Part shown: piece after piece, positions 1 through 10,143 of the stretch | Layout: the number at the start of each line of letters is the position of its first letter | Position numbering within the stretch: the first letter of the stretch is position 1 | DNA from: an uncultured Oscillospiraceae bacterium | Lineage (GTDB): Bacteria; Bacillota; Clostridia; Oscillospirales; Acutalibacteraceae | Assembly (NCBI GenBank): GCA_905193585.1 | Contig: CAJJPG010000011.1 | Coordinates: forward strand, 1-27,138 | Reading direction: 5' to 3' | Length of the DNA: 27,138 bases | The notes under the pieces: generated by a model | The model's database searches: none | Told to the model about the DNA's origin: nothing | What the model saw: the letters and a program-made list of their open reading frames with translations, nothing else | Position numbers and translations under genes: made by a program

Positions 1-1625
1 AGCTTTTCGGCAAGCCTGTCAAGCTCGTCGATTGTCATTCCTCTGCCGTTATCCGCTACGGTGAAGCTTATATCCCGTCCCTCTTTTTTGATTGTTACGG
101 AAATTACAAGCTTGTGCGAAATATCCTTAAAGCCGTGTGAAAAGCAGTTCTCGAGTATCGGCTGCAAAAGAATTTTAGGCATATAGCAGCTGAGCGCCTC
201 TTCGTCGGTATCGTAAACGATTTCAAGCTTTTCCTGCAGCCGCAGCTGCTGCAGCGATAGATAATTCTTTATCTGCGAAAGCTCCTCCTTAACGGTTACG
301 GGCTTATCGCTGTTGCGGATGTGATACCTGAAAAGGGCAGACAGATTGAGCAGCGCCTCAGCAATGTCGTTTTTATCGTCGAGCACCGCCATCATTCTTA
401 TAGTGTCCAGCGAATTATAAAGAAAATGCGGATTTATCTGACTTTGCAGCATTCGGTATTTAGCCTCGGTCTCGCGTTTTTCCGATTCGGAAACGGCATA
501 TATGAGGTTGTTGAGCTCGCCCGCCAGACTGTTGAAATTATCGAAAAGGTCGCCGAATTCATCCTTTCGTTTCTGTGAAATGCGGGTTTCAAGGTCGCCG
601 CCGCTTAACTGCTTCATGGAAAGCTGAAGCACCTTTATGGGTCTTGTGAAATAGAACGATACCGCGGCGGTTATGATTATTATGACCGCGGCGCATATAA
701 GGCTTAAGGTCACAAGGCGATTAAACAGTGTCTGCGCGCTTGCGGTGATGAAATTATAGGGCACTGCCGCCACAACCGACCAGCCCGTATTCGCAACGGC
801 GCTGCTTACAGGCAGATATTCTTTCCCGTTTATTTCGGTTTTTCCGTGCGATTTCATATTGCTTAAAAGTGATTTGGATATGCCGTCAGATGAATCCGTG
901 GTGTAAACCGGCTTATTCTCGCTGTCAAAAATATAAAGGATAGTACCCTTGCCGAAATTGCTCGCCGCGCATATATCTGCAAATGCCGAAACCGGGCATT
1001 CCGAAATCACATAGCCGGTATACATATTAAGCCCCGTGCTGTTTTCAAAGGAAACATCAAGATGTCTGCAGGCAACCGAGAAAACGCGGGCATCGGCGGA
1101 GAATTCATAGTTTGAGGTTCTCACGGGCAGAAGCACCGTGCCCCCCGTTGAGCTTCTGAGCGGTGCGTAATAATCCTCGTCTATCGAAAAGGCGGGGCGG
1201 TCAAATTTGCCGTCGGTGTAGGATATCGACTCTCCGTCAAGCGAGGTCACTATCAGCGAATACATATCCTCATTTGTGCGGGCTACCAGCTCAAGCGCCT
1301 CACGCGCCCGCTGCTCAAGAAGCGCCACGGCGGCGGGGTCTGTTTCAAATTCGGTGAATTTGTTGCGAAGATATTCGGGCACGGCGGCGGTATTGTCTAC
1401 CATGCGGGTTGTCTGGTCAACGCGCGATATATATTCCGAAAAAATCATCGCTATCTGCTTTGTCATTTGGGTATAGGTCTCCGACGCCTCGTTTTCAAGC
1501 GCGGTATTGCTTGAACGAACCGTGAAAAATCCGAAAATTATTATAGGTATCAAAACTGCTGTCAAAAATACCGACAAAAGCTTTGTCCTTATAGTGACCT
1601 TCCCCGAAAAGCAATGATTTCTCAT
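1..1625 (-). CDS. YesM-type sensor histidine kinase (C-terminus cut by window edge)
   Basis: Membrane sensor kinase that should phosphorylate an AraC-type (YesN-like) response regulator to control the adjacent sugar operon. I read it on the minus strand from ATG 1625, preceded by an AAGAGGTG ribosome binding site at about 1630-1637; it is open to the window edge (about 541 residues). A first membrane segment lies near residues 12-33, followed by an extracytoplasmic sensor of about 250 residues. A second membrane helix and a HAMP segment sit near 600-740. The phospho-acceptor motif QINPHFLYNSLD has its His at 426-428 (residue 400), which is the signature of the YesM/LytS-like His_kinase family. 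An ATPase N-box (ILENCFSHG) and a G-box (VADNGRGM) follow. The gene is divergent from a glycan-uptake operon, the usual setting for this family. The ligand is unknown, and the partner regulator would lie beyond the left edge. Confidence 0.93.
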   Translation of the reverse strand, partial: MRNHCFSGKVTIRTKLLSVFLTAVLIPIIIFGFFTVRSSNTALENEASETYTQMTKQIAMIFSEYISRVDQTTRMVDNTAAVPEYLRNKFTEFETDPAAVALLEQRAREALELVARTNEDMYSLIVTSLDGESISYTDGKFDRPAFSIDEDYYAPLRSSTGGTVLLPVRTSNYEFSADARVFSVACRHLDVSFENSTGLNMYTGYVISECPVSAFADICAASNFGKGTILYIFDSENKPVYTTDSSDGISKSLLSNMKSHGKTEINGKEYLPVSSAVANTGWSVVAAVPYNFITASAQTLFNRLVTLSLICAAVIIIITAAVSFYFTRPIKVLQLSMKQLSGGDLETRISQKRKDEFGDLFDNFNSLAGELNNLIYAVSESEKRETEAKYRMLQSQINPHFLYNSLDTIRMMAVLDDKNDIAEALLNLSALFRYHIRNSDKPVTVKEELSQIKNYLSLQQLRLQEKLEIVYDTDEEALSCYMPKILLQPILENCFSHGFKDISHKLVISVTIKKEGRDISFTVADNGRGMTIDELDRLAEK

Positions 1626-1636
1626 ATTCACCTCTT

Positions 1637-1655
1637 GAACGAATCAATTTCGTTC
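1637..1655. promoter_or_regulatory. Perfect inverted repeat in the kinase leader (candidate operator)
   Basis: GAACGAA, 5 nt, TTCGTTC: a perfect 7-bp inverted repeat just upstream of the kinase ribosome binding site. It overlaps the expected transcription start of the kinase, whose minus-strand -10 TATAAT is at 1661-1656. It could be a regulator site or a 5'UTR hairpin. Confidence 0.45.
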
Positions 1656-1669
1656 ATTATAACGATAAA

Positions 1670-1690
1670 TTGTTAACGTAATGTTAACAA
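1670..1690. promoter_or_regulatory. Perfect inverted repeat in the divergent promoter region (candidate operator)
   Basis: TTGTTAAC, 5 nt, GTTAACAA: a perfect 8-bp palindromic pair, symmetric and 21 bp long, as expected for a dimeric regulator. It lies at the -35 region of the minus-strand kinase promoter (-10 TATAAT, 1661-1656) and about 75 bp upstream of the plus-strand promoter, so one protein bound here could act on both transcripts. No known consensus is assigned. Confidence 0.5.
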
Positions 1691-1766
1691 AGCTGAAATT
1701 TTACGCCGCCGAAGTCCTTTATTCAAAAGTAGTAAAAAAAAGTAACCATAATGTAAAAAAATTGTG

Positions 1767-1795
1767 ACGACAGTTTGTTGTGCTTAATGTATAAT
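1767..1795 (+). promoter_or_regulatory. Sigma-A type promoter of the glycan operon
   Basis: The -10 box TATAAT (1790-1795) is perfect. A 17-bp spacer separates it from ACGACA (1767-1772), which matches 4 of 6 bases of TTGACA. Transcription would start near 1802, downstream of the ATG at 1775. This rules out the longest reading frame start and supports the TTG at 1829. Confidence 0.6.
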
Positions 1796-1828
1796 AATAA
1801 TAACGAAATAAAAGGGATGTGTGTTATT

Positions 1829-4800
1829 TTGACTAACGGAATCATCGGTTTGAGGAAGAGAATAACGGCGACAGTCTTAAGCTTGGCTATTGCCTTCGGC
1901 TCACTGCCCGTTATTTCTGCTTTTGCGGAATCCGATGAAGCTTTCAAGGGCTTTTCCTACTGGAGTGTTTCCGGCGGCGAGCTTTCTGCCGTTTCGGGAA
2001 TAAGCGGCTACGGTGCTGGTATCTCCCAAAATTCGGGAAAGGCGGCAAAGCTTACTTCGGAGCTTATATCGGTGAAGTCCGGCAGGAAATACAAGGCCGG
2101 AGTTTCTGTTTCCTCGTCCGCCGCAAACACGGATGCCGAGCTGACGGTAGCTTTCTTCGGTGGCGAAGAGGGCGAAAACGCCGTCGGTGAGACATTAAGC
2201 CTTGAAAAAAGCAGCCCGACAGCCGGTTTCGGCGAAATAAGCGGCGATTTCACGCCGCCCGAGGGCGCAGCCTATGCAAGACTCATTGTAAGCCTCGGTG
2301 AAAACGGCAAATCCGGCGATGAATACAAGCTTGATAACGCCTATCTGTATATATACGGTACCGCGGCTCCGATATATGCGGATGAAGCGGTCCCCGGCTA
2401 CTCGGCGGGAGAGTGGGCAAGATATCCCGACGGCAACGGTAAGAAATGGGAAAACACCGCATCGCGTTATATTGAAACGGTGGACGACGGCTGCGGCGGC
2501 GACGGCGCACTGCATATTGTAAACACCGGAATAGAGGGCGATATGTGGCTGACTGTCGTACCGGACAGCGTTCCTGCGGGAAGCTATACGGTTCAGATGA
2601 AGGTCAAGGGCAGCGTTACAGCGTCCGGTCAGGCCTTCCGCTTTGCAGATTCCGCTCATATCGACAGCGGCGTCGGCAATCTGTTTGCTGACCGTGTAAG
2701 CTATGATGACTGGACTGATTTTTCCTACGATTACGAATCAGACGGCACAAACAGGTTTTTCTTTGTTTTCAGTCAGTATAACGGTTTATCGGACGTATAT
2801 ATAGATTCGCTTAAGGTCGTTAATAAGGAAACCGGTAAGGATATTTTAAACGGCAAGGGCGATTTTCGTCTTGACGGCGGGTACAATCTTGTTGCATCAA
2901 ACAATTTGGCTAGAAACGGCGATTTTGAGGATATTGTTTATACATATTTATCCCCCGATAAATTCAACGGTAATTTTGACGGCGCTGAGGTTAAGGAGGA
3001 ACCGCTTAAATGGACGCTTAACGATAACTATACGGGCGATACGCTCGTGCTGTCAAGCGATTCGTCCCACGGCGGTGTGCTTGAGATGACAAAGGGTGCG
3101 TCCGCCTCGGCAGGCGCGGGCTGGGTAACTCTTGCGAGCCCGAATATCTCGGTCGAGCAAGGAACAAAATACCGCTTTTCTGCAGATTTAAAGGGAATCG
3201 GCAGTAATCCCTACTATATTATAACGGCGTACTGGTTCTTTGATAACGGAACGGCGCCCGTACAGGTAAAGCCCGCGGGCGGCGAGGGTAATTTATCTGA
3301 CGGCTGGAACACGGTTGCCGCCGACCTTGAAACACCGCAGAACGCCAAGGAAATTCAGCTGCGAATCGTTTTTCAAGGGGCTGCGGGCGATAAAATGCTC
3401 TTTGATAACGCCTCGCTTTGTCCGCTCGGTATGTCCGCGTCACTCGACGGTTGGCAGGAGGCGGGCTATTCAAGCCCCGATCCCGAAAGCTGCTATGTAA
3501 GGCTCGAGGATAACGGCAATGCGGACGCGGGCTCTGTGCATATTTATCAGGACTATGAAAAAAATACCGCCCGCGCAAGAGCGGGAATTTCATATATGCT
3601 GAAAGGTCTTGAAAACGGCAAGACCTATGTTATGGAGCTGTGGCTCAAGGGTGCGACTCAGACAGCGGGCGACCCGCTAGCGGCAGAGCTTTACTGGGGG
3701 CTCGGCAATTGGGAAAAATCAGGTGACGGCGGACTTTTGTTCGATAATGTAAATTATTCCAAATGGACGAAAATGACTTACAGGTTCACAGTGACAGATG
3801 CCAAGGACGCACCGCTGTGTATATCTCCCGGCGGCTACGCCGGAGTTGACTGCTATATTGATAATATATCGGTTTATGACGAGAGCGATATTGCGCAGAC
3901 AAACCTTATAACCAACAGCGGTTTCTACTCATATTCGGAACCCGATACCTCGCGGCAGTTAATTCAAAACGGCGATTTTGAAAATATGCGCGTGCTGTCT
4001 GCCCCCGGTTGGAGCTTCTCGGGCAAGACCGATTACGATAAGGCTTCGTCGGTTATTTCTCTCGGAGATAATTCCGCGGCGGTTTCCTACCGCTACAATG
4101 TCGAGGGCGGGCAGATTTTCCGCACAGCGGTAAACGGCAGCGGCGGAAGGCTTAAAATAACCTTTGATACCGGCAAGGAATGTGAGCCTGAAAGCTCGGG
4201 CGGCATATTTATTGTGCCGGACGGCGCGAAATATATGCGCGTTTCATATATATCGGAAAGCAGCGCAACGCTTAAAGGTATCACGCTCACGCTGCTTGAA
4301 AATCCCGAAAATTATGATTTCGAAATTAAAAACCCCGAAAACGATATGCCGCTTAACTGGCAATACTATTGCGGCGGCGCAGACCCCGAAATATTCAAGG
4401 TTAAATATGTTGCAAACGAGGGTGTAAACAGCAGCGGCGCTGTAAAAGCGACAGCCGAAAAGGGAAACACGGAATTTGCGGTAATTTACGGCAAGCGCAT
4501 GAGCGCACAAGCAAACGGCGTTTATCGCGTTACCTTCCAAGGAAGATACTCGGGGGACGAAATAAGCGTTTACCCATATATCAGAACCTATAATAAAAAG
4601 GGCAACGATACAACGGAGACATCGTCCTATAACTGGCTGACCGCCGCAAATTCGCAGAATAACGACGGCGAATGGCACAGCTATACCGCCGATTTCACGG
4701 CGGGCGGCGACACCGCATTTTATGAGGTGCGCTTTGAGGTGCGCGCAAAAACGGCGGGAGCAAAGTTTTTGTTCGATAATATTTCGGTTGTTTATTTGGG

Positions 4801-7800
4801 TGATTCGACCGACCCGAACCTCGATTTTGAGTCGGGTGAAAACGGCGAAAAGGTATTCAACTGGAATATGTATGAGCGCCGCGAGAACCCGAACAAGCCC
4901 GGTGAATTTGAAGAGGGCAGCTTTGGGGCGTACACCGCGGTAAAGGCGGAGGGCGCATCAAAGGACGGCAGCGCCGCGGTGCATATAAGCAAGCCGCAGG
5001 CAGGCGATGTTCAGCTTTATCTGCAAAGCATTATGCTTGAGGTCGGCGGCAATACCGATTATCTTTTAAGCTATGACGCAATGGCGCAGGGCAACAAGAA
5101 GGGCTCGCTGCAGATTTGCGTCAGGCAGTATAAAAACGCTTACGGCGATAATGTCAAGGATGAAGCCGAGGCATTCAAATGGGTGACCGACGCATACGAA
5201 TACGGCTCGTTTGATTGGAAGAGCTGCGGCGGTGCTTTTAAAACCGCAAAGGACGCGAAGTTCGTTAAGATATGGCTGGTTTCAAACACCTCGGACGCGA
5301 TGGATATGTATATCGATAATGTGGCACTCACAAAAACCGAGAGCATTGACGACCCGAACCTCGATTTTGAATATACAGCAGGCGGTAAGCCGCTTAACTG
5401 GAGCTATGTAACATCTGACGGTATCGCAAGCATTTCGGCGGATAAATCCGTTTACTACCGAGGCAGCAGCTCACTGCATATTGAAAAGCAGTACAGCAGA
5501 ATAAACTACACCACCGCGACCATGGCAAAGCGGATAAATGTCAACGCAGGCGACAGAATCGAGTTTGTTATCCATATGCGCAGCCGTAATGCGGTGTCGG
5601 GTGCGTTTGCAGCCTCGCTTTCGGGCTATAATTCCTCGGGCACGCTTATTCAAAGCTGGACCGGGCAGGACAGACCGCTTAATTCGGGCAGTAACCTGAG
5701 CGACTGGCAGGAATACAGAATATTCTATACCGTTCCGAAAAATGTTCGCAGTGTGGCGCTTGCCATGCGAATAGGCGGCAGAAAAGCCGATGTGTACTTT
5801 GATTCGATAGAATACTACAACTACACCGAAAGCAACGACACGGTTTATGCCGAGGATTTTGCATCTCCCTCATCCGACGGAATGTTCGGCGGCTTTAAAA
5901 AGACCGATGTTAAGGGCAATCCCTCCTTCGGCACTGCGGGCGAAGCGATAATTTCGGGCGGCTCGGGTGACAGCGCGGCTATAGAAAAGAAAATAGATAT
6001 TATAAATACCGATTATTCTTATCAGTTTACCGCGCATTACAGAACTACGGGCACTGCAGTAGGTAAATTGAGTCTTACAGGCTATAACTGGAAAAACGAG
6101 TCGGTGGGAGCGGTTGTTGACCGCGAAATCTCATCAGCCCCGACTTCAACCGAAATCAAGGTTGATTTTACGGCGATAAACGCTGCGTATTATGTTCTGC
6201 GGTTTGAAAAAACCGGTGGCGACGGCGGCGTTGCATTGAACGATGTGACCGTGCGCACCACCGCGGAGCCGAGCGTAGACCTCGGCTGGGAGGGCGCGTG
6301 GATAGTCCATCCCGCGGATTACGACACAATAGAGAGCCAGAAAAACAACGAGCGCTACTATTATTACCGCCAGGAAATAAATCTTGAAAGCACCGTGAAA
6401 TCGGCGCAGATGCAGATAACCGCGGACGACAGAGCCGATGTTTACATAAACGGCGAAAAGGTTTACGAGGAGACCCGCACCGGAGACACCTGGAGCCTGC
6501 CTGTCACCCTTGATATTACGGAATATCTGCAAAAGGGTAAAAATGTTATCGCGGTTCGGTTGTATAACGGCGTTTACAGATACGCGCTTTTATACGACGG
6601 AATAGTGAAGATGGATAACGATTCCGTTCTGCGCTTCTACACCGATGAAAGCGTAAATGTAGCGCGCGAATCGATAGGGGAGAACAGCACCCCGAATCCG
6701 CAGTGGAGCGAATCCGACGCCGATAACTTTATGAAGCCCGATTATGATATGTCAACAGGCGGCTGGACAAAGGCGGAAATTTACGCTAATGTCGGCAGCG
6801 GCGGCTGGGGCGCGATCGACTTCGATTTTTCGGAATATTCGGATTATAAAATAGAAACAAACGAATTCACCTTCCCGAAAAACACAATTTATGCGGGCGA
6901 CACGGTGACGGTTACGGCTACTCTTAAAATTGCCGAGAAGCTGCCCGAAGCCTCAAGCTTTAAAATATATTTCTGGAAGCGAAATTCAACCAGCCGTATT
7001 TGCACGGGAACAATAACTCTTGCAAACGGCAAAACCACAAAGTCATGGCCTACCGGTAAGGAATTTACCGCCGAGTTCGAAATAACCGTGCCGCAGTTCT
7101 TGGCGGCGGGCGATTACACAGTGCAATTTGATAACACAGTAGCGATTGTCAGCGATTATTACATCAACAATAAGGTCGGAAGCCTTAAAATTGCGCAGTA
7201 TAAGCAGGAGGTTTCAACAAAGAGCGAAATCAAAATGTATAACGGCAAGCCGACCGTATTTGTAAACGGCGTGGCGCAGGCACCCTTGTGGTACAGCCGC
7301 CCAGAGCGCGATACCCAGTTTGACCAATCCGAAATGGAGGGGCTGGCAAGCGTGGGAATAGATACATCTATTGCATTTATCCTCCCGCGTGAAACGCTCG
7401 GCGAGCTTTGGATGTCCGACGGGACTATTAAGACCGAGACCATAGATCAGCAGATTTTGGGTACGCTTGCGGCAAACCCGAATTCGCAGCTTGTTATGGC
7501 AATCGATACCACACCGCCGCAGTGGTGGCTGGACGCTCACCCCGAGGAGTGCGTAAAGCTTAACGACGGCACGGTGAGCAAGGAGTCTTTCTCCTCCGAG
7601 CTGTGGAAAAAGGAAACAGGCGAAAAGATTACCGAAATAATTAATTACCTTATGCAGCAGCCCTACGCCAATAATATTATAGGCTTTAAAATTACGGGCG
7701 GCACCACCTACGAATGGCAGTGGTGGGGAATAAACGGCAGCACAAAGGCAGGCGATTATTCATCGGTAGGACTTACCGCCTTCCGTGCATGGCTTAAAGA

Positions 7801-10138
7801 AAGGTATAAAACCGACGCGGCGCTGAGATCCGCCTGGGGCAACAGCTCCGTAACGCTCGCAACGGCTGCCGTTCCGAGCATTGCGGTGCGCAGCGAAACC
7901 GAGTTCGGCAGCATTTTAAGCGCAGGCAAGAACCGTCAGGCAATAGATTACGAGCTGTTTATGGGTGAGAAGAAGACCGAGGCAATGCTTTATTTTGCTT
8001 CTCTTGTGAAAAAAGCCACGAACAACAGGCTTTTCGTAGGAACTTATGCGGGCTATCTGCTTAATGTTATCAACTACGATATGGCGGCTTCCACCTCACA
8101 GACCTCGTTCCAGAAGATACTCGAATCCGACAGTATTGATTTCATAACCTGCCCGTGGAATTACAGCGAGCGCGAAATAGGCTATTCCGGCGATTATATG
8201 TCGGCTGTAGACAGCGTTACCGCGCACGGAAAGCTCTATATTGCGGAGGACGACAACCGCAACCACACCACATCAATGTTTGAAGCGCCCGACGCGCGTG
8301 CGTCCGTCGGTTGGACGCGCACCGCCGAGCAATCCATAGAGCAGTTAAAGCGAAACTTTGCATATGCTCTTTCAAAGGGCTGCGGGCTTTACCTTTACAG
8401 CCTTGCGGGCACTTATTTCACCGATAAGCAGCTATGGGAGACTGCCTCTGCCATGATGCAGGAAATGACCCTGTCGCTGGGACTTGAACGCAAGAGCGTT
8501 TCGGATATAGCGGTGTTTTACGATGAGCAGTCGCCCGCGTATATGCCGTATTCCGGCTCTGCCCTTACAAACGAGCTTTTGTATAAGGGATTGCTGCTTA
8601 CGCAGCGCAAGGAGCTTTACAACCTCGGTGCACCGTATGATACATACCTGCTCGACGACCTCGAAAAGGGGCTTGTTCCGGAGCATAAGATAAATATTAT
8701 GCTCTCGACCACGCAGGTTACAGAGGCAGAACGCCGCGCGATAAGCGAAAAGCTGCAGAAAAACGGCAATGTTATCATCTGGGTGTTTACATCGGGTATG
8801 TCCGACGGCAATACCACCTCTGTTGATAATCTTTCGGCTCTTACGGGAATGAATATGAAGCTTATTGAAAGCCCTAATACCGAGCGCAAGCTTATGGGCA
8901 CGGTTGAGGTTGAAAATTACAACAGCTGGGTAACAGAGGGGCTGGCGGATGTCAGCTTCGGTGCGATAGAATACAGAACCTTAGCACCCGTTTTAGCGGT
9001 GGATGACGAAACTGCCGTAACCCTCGGCTATCACACCGAGCAAAACGGCTACGGAACAAACAATGTCGGCTTTGCAATGAAGGAAATGACCGACGGAAAG
9101 GGAAATAGCTGGACGAGTATTTACTCGGCAGTGCCTTGTATCCCGGCTGATATTTTAAGAAATGTCCTAAAGCACTGCGGCTGCCATATTTACGATGATA
9201 CCGCAACCGATATAATTTATGCCGATAACAATTACATTTCCGTTCATTCGCTTTTCGGCGGTGAAAAGACGGTCACGCTGCCGGGTAATTACACGGTGTA
9301 CGATGTATTTAACCGCAAGGTTATTGCTAAGAGCGTAAACAGCTTTACATACAGCTCGGATAAGGGTGAAACAAGGCTTTTCCGCATTTCAAAAAATGAT
9401 AAAATCAAGCTTTATTTCACAAGAACCGCGGGCGGTACTGTAAGCCCCGAGGGACTTAATGAGGCGGAATACGGCGGAAAGGTGACCCTTACCTTTAAGC
9501 CGAACAGCGGGTACAGGCTCGGCTATCTGCTTATAGACGGCGTCAAAACCACCGTAAACGGCAGCAGCTATACCTTCAGCAACATAAAGGAAAGCCACAC
9601 AGTGGCAGTTTACTACACAAGACTTTATGAAAAGCTGCCGCTTGACGATAACGACGACCCTGTTGACCCGACCGTGCCGGATAACGGTAATAACGGCAAT
9701 AACGGTTATGTTGAGCCGACTACACCCGATGTAAAGCCCGATAACGGCAGCACGGACGATGATGACGGCAGACAGGCAATAACCAAGAAAAACACGAAGT
9801 ATTACACTACCGTTTCTCTTAACCTGCCTGTGATTATAGCCCTGTGCGCCGCGGCGCTTGCGGTTTTGGCGGCAATAGTAATTCTGCTTATTGTTCTTCT
9901 CGGCAAGAATATTTACTTTACAAGGAACGGCAGGCGGATATATTCCGCAAAAATCAAAAAGGGTACCGTAAGGCTGGATAAGCTTAAAGAAAAGCAAGGG
10001 CTTGAGGGCGTTACGGCAACGGTTAAAAAGGGATACGCCGCACACCACGCGGGGCAGAGCGTGAAGCTTTCCTTAAACGGTGCGCCGCACACCTCAATTA
10101 CTTTGGAAAAAGGCGGAAACAATTCCGCAGAGCTTTAA
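1829..10138 (+). CDS. Giant secreted, membrane-anchored multimodular glycoside hydrolase (GH42-like) with many CBM-like modules
   Basis: Start chosen as TTG 1829: AAAGGGA lies about 11 nt upstream, the first residues then form a clean signal peptide (basic IGLRKR, hydrophobic core, cleavage after SAFA), and the ATGs at 1775 and 1817 lie upstream of the predicted transcript or lack a site. Residue numbers count from this start (2769 aa). About eight CBM4/9-like beta-sandwich modules fill 189-1482, each typically starting NGDFE/NLDFE and ending with a FDN or YIDN strand. A GH78/GH2-type jelly-roll with ADDRADVYINGEKV follows (1483-1614), then a beta-domain and a TIM-barrel-like catalytic domain resembling GH42 (about 1801-2225; PPQWWLDAHPEE). 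Candidate catalytic Glu are E1962 (TYEW) and E2140 (YIAEDD). A flavodoxin-like trimerisation-type domain (from about 2227), an InlB-type repeat (2526-2596), an Asn/Pro/Asp-rich linker, one transmembrane helix (2662-2695) and a basic tail complete it. Probably surface glycan capture and cleavage; the exact GH family is uncertain. Confidence 0.85.
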   Translation: MTNGIIGLRKRITATVLSLAIAFGSLPVISAFAESDEAFKGFSYWSVSGGELSAVSGISGYGAGISQNSGKAAKLTSELISVKSGRKYKAGVSVSSSAANTDAELTVAFFGGEEGENAVGETLSLEKSSPTAGFGEISGDFTPPEGAAYARLIVSLGENGKSGDEYKLDNAYLYIYGTAAPIYADEAVPGYSAGEWARYPDGNGKKWENTASRYIETVDDGCGGDGALHIVNTGIEGDMWLTVVPDSVPAGSYTVQMKVKGSVTASGQAFRFADSAHIDSGVGNLFADRVSYDDWTDFSYDYESDGTNRFFFVFSQYNGLSDVYIDSLKVVNKETGKDILNGKGDFRLDGGYNLVASNNLARNGDFEDIVYTYLSPDKFNGNFDGAEVKEEPLKWTLNDNYTGDTLVLSSDSSHGGVLEMTKGASASAGAGWVTLASPNISVEQGTKYRFSADLKGIGSNPYYIITAYWFFDNGTAPVQVKPAGGEGNLSDGWNTVAADLETPQNAKEIQLRIVFQGAAGDKMLFDNASLCPLGMSASLDGWQEAGYSSPDPESCYVRLEDNGNADAGSVHIYQDYEKNTARARAGISYMLKGLENGKTYVMELWLKGATQTAGDPLAAELYWGLGNWEKSGDGGLLFDNVNYSKWTKMTYRFTVTDAKDAPLCISPGGYAGVDCYIDNISVYDESDIAQTNLITNSGFYSYSEPDTSRQLIQNGDFENMRVLSAPGWSFSGKTDYDKASSVISLGDNSAAVSYRYNVEGGQIFRTAVNGSGGRLKITFDTGKECEPESSGGIFIVPDGAKYMRVSYISESSATLKGITLTLLENPENYDFEIKNPENDMPLNWQYYCGGADPEIFKVKYVANEGVNSSGAVKATAEKGNTEFAVIYGKRMSAQANGVYRVTFQGRYSGDEISVYPYIRTYNKKGNDTTETSSYNWLTAANSQNNDGEWHSYTADFTAGGDTAFYEVRFEVRAKTAGAKFLFDNISVVYLGDSTDPNLDFESGENGEKVFNWNMYERRENPNKPGEFEEGSFGAYTAVKAEGASKDGSAAVHISKPQAGDVQLYLQSIMLEVGGNTDYLLSYDAMAQGNKKGSLQICVRQYKNAYGDNVKDEAEAFKWVTDAYEYGSFDWKSCGGAFKTAKDAKFVKIWLVSNTSDAMDMYIDNVALTKTESIDDPNLDFEYTAGGKPLNWSYVTSDGIASISADKSVYYRGSSSLHIEKQYSRINYTTATMAKRINVNAGDRIEFVIHMRSRNAVSGAFAASLSGYNSSGTLIQSWTGQDRPLNSGSNLSDWQEYRIFYTVPKNVRSVALAMRIGGRKADVYFDSIEYYNYTESNDTVYAEDFASPSSDGMFGGFKKTDVKGNPSFGTAGEAIISGGSGDSAAIEKKIDIINTDYSYQFTAHYRTTGTAVGKLSLTGYNWKNESVGAVVDREISSAPTSTEIKVDFTAINAAYYVLRFEKTGGDGGVALNDVTVRTTAEPSVDLGWEGAWIVHPADYDTIESQKNNERYYYYRQEINLESTVKSAQMQITADDRADVYINGEKVYEETRTGDTWSLPVTLDITEYLQKGKNVIAVRLYNGVYRYALLYDGIVKMDNDSVLRFYTDESVNVARESIGENSTPNPQWSESDADNFMKPDYDMSTGGWTKAEIYANVGSGGWGAIDFDFSEYSDYKIETNEFTFPKNTIYAGDTVTVTATLKIAEKLPEASSFKIYFWKRNSTSRICTGTITLANGKTTKSWPTGKEFTAEFEITVPQFLAAGDYTVQFDNTVAIVSDYYINNKVGSLKIAQYKQEVSTKSEIKMYNGKPTVFVNGVAQAPLWYSRPERDTQFDQSEMEGLASVGIDTSIAFILPRETLGELWMSDGTIKTETIDQQILGTLAANPNSQLVMAIDTTPPQWWLDAHPEECVKLNDGTVSKESFSSELWKKETGEKITEIINYLMQQPYANNIIGFKITGGTTYEWQWWGINGSTKAGDYSSVGLTAFRAWLKERYKTDAALRSAWGNSSVTLATAAVPSIAVRSETEFGSILSAGKNRQAIDYELFMGEKKTEAMLYFASLVKKATNNRLFVGTYAGYLLNVINYDMAASTSQTSFQKILESDSIDFITCPWNYSEREIGYSGDYMSAVDSVTAHGKLYIAEDDNRNHTTSMFEAPDARASVGWTRTAEQSIEQLKRNFAYALSKGCGLYLYSLAGTYFTDKQLWETASAMMQEMTLSLGLERKSVSDIAVFYDEQSPAYMPYSGSALTNELLYKGLLLTQRKELYNLGAPYDTYLLDDLEKGLVPEHKINIMLSTTQVTEAERRAISEKLQKNGNVIIWVFTSGMSDGNTTSVDNLSALTGMNMKLIESPNTERKLMGTVEVENYNSWVTEGLADVSFGAIEYRTLAPVLAVDDETAVTLGYHTEQNGYGTNNVGFAMKEMTDGKGNSWTSIYSAVPCIPADILRNVLKHCGCHIYDDTATDIIYADNNYISVHSLFGGEKTVTLPGNYTVYDVFNRKVIAKSVNSFTYSSDKGETRLFRISKNDKIKLYFTRTAGGTVSPEGLNEAEYGGKVTLTFKPNSGYRLGYLLIDGVKTTVNGSSYTFSNIKESHTVAVYYTRLYEKLPLDDNDDPVDPTVPDNGNNGNNGYVEPTTPDVKPDNGSTDDDDGRQAITKKNTKYYTTVSLNLPVIIALCAAALAVLAAIVILLIVLLGKNIYFTRNGRRIYSAKIKKGTVRLDKLKEKQGLEGVTATVKKGYAAHHAGQSVKLSLNGAPHTSITLEKGGNNSAEL

Positions 10139-10143
10139 AAATC

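Noticed and set aside
1775..1828. ATG 1775 as start of the giant protein
   Set aside because: It lies upstream of the predicted transcription start, overlaps the promoter, has no ribosome site and would put an odd polar stretch before the signal peptide.
9389..10048. 219-codon minus-strand open frame inside the giant gene
   Set aside because: No ribosome site or recognisable domain; antisense of a well-supported coding sequence.
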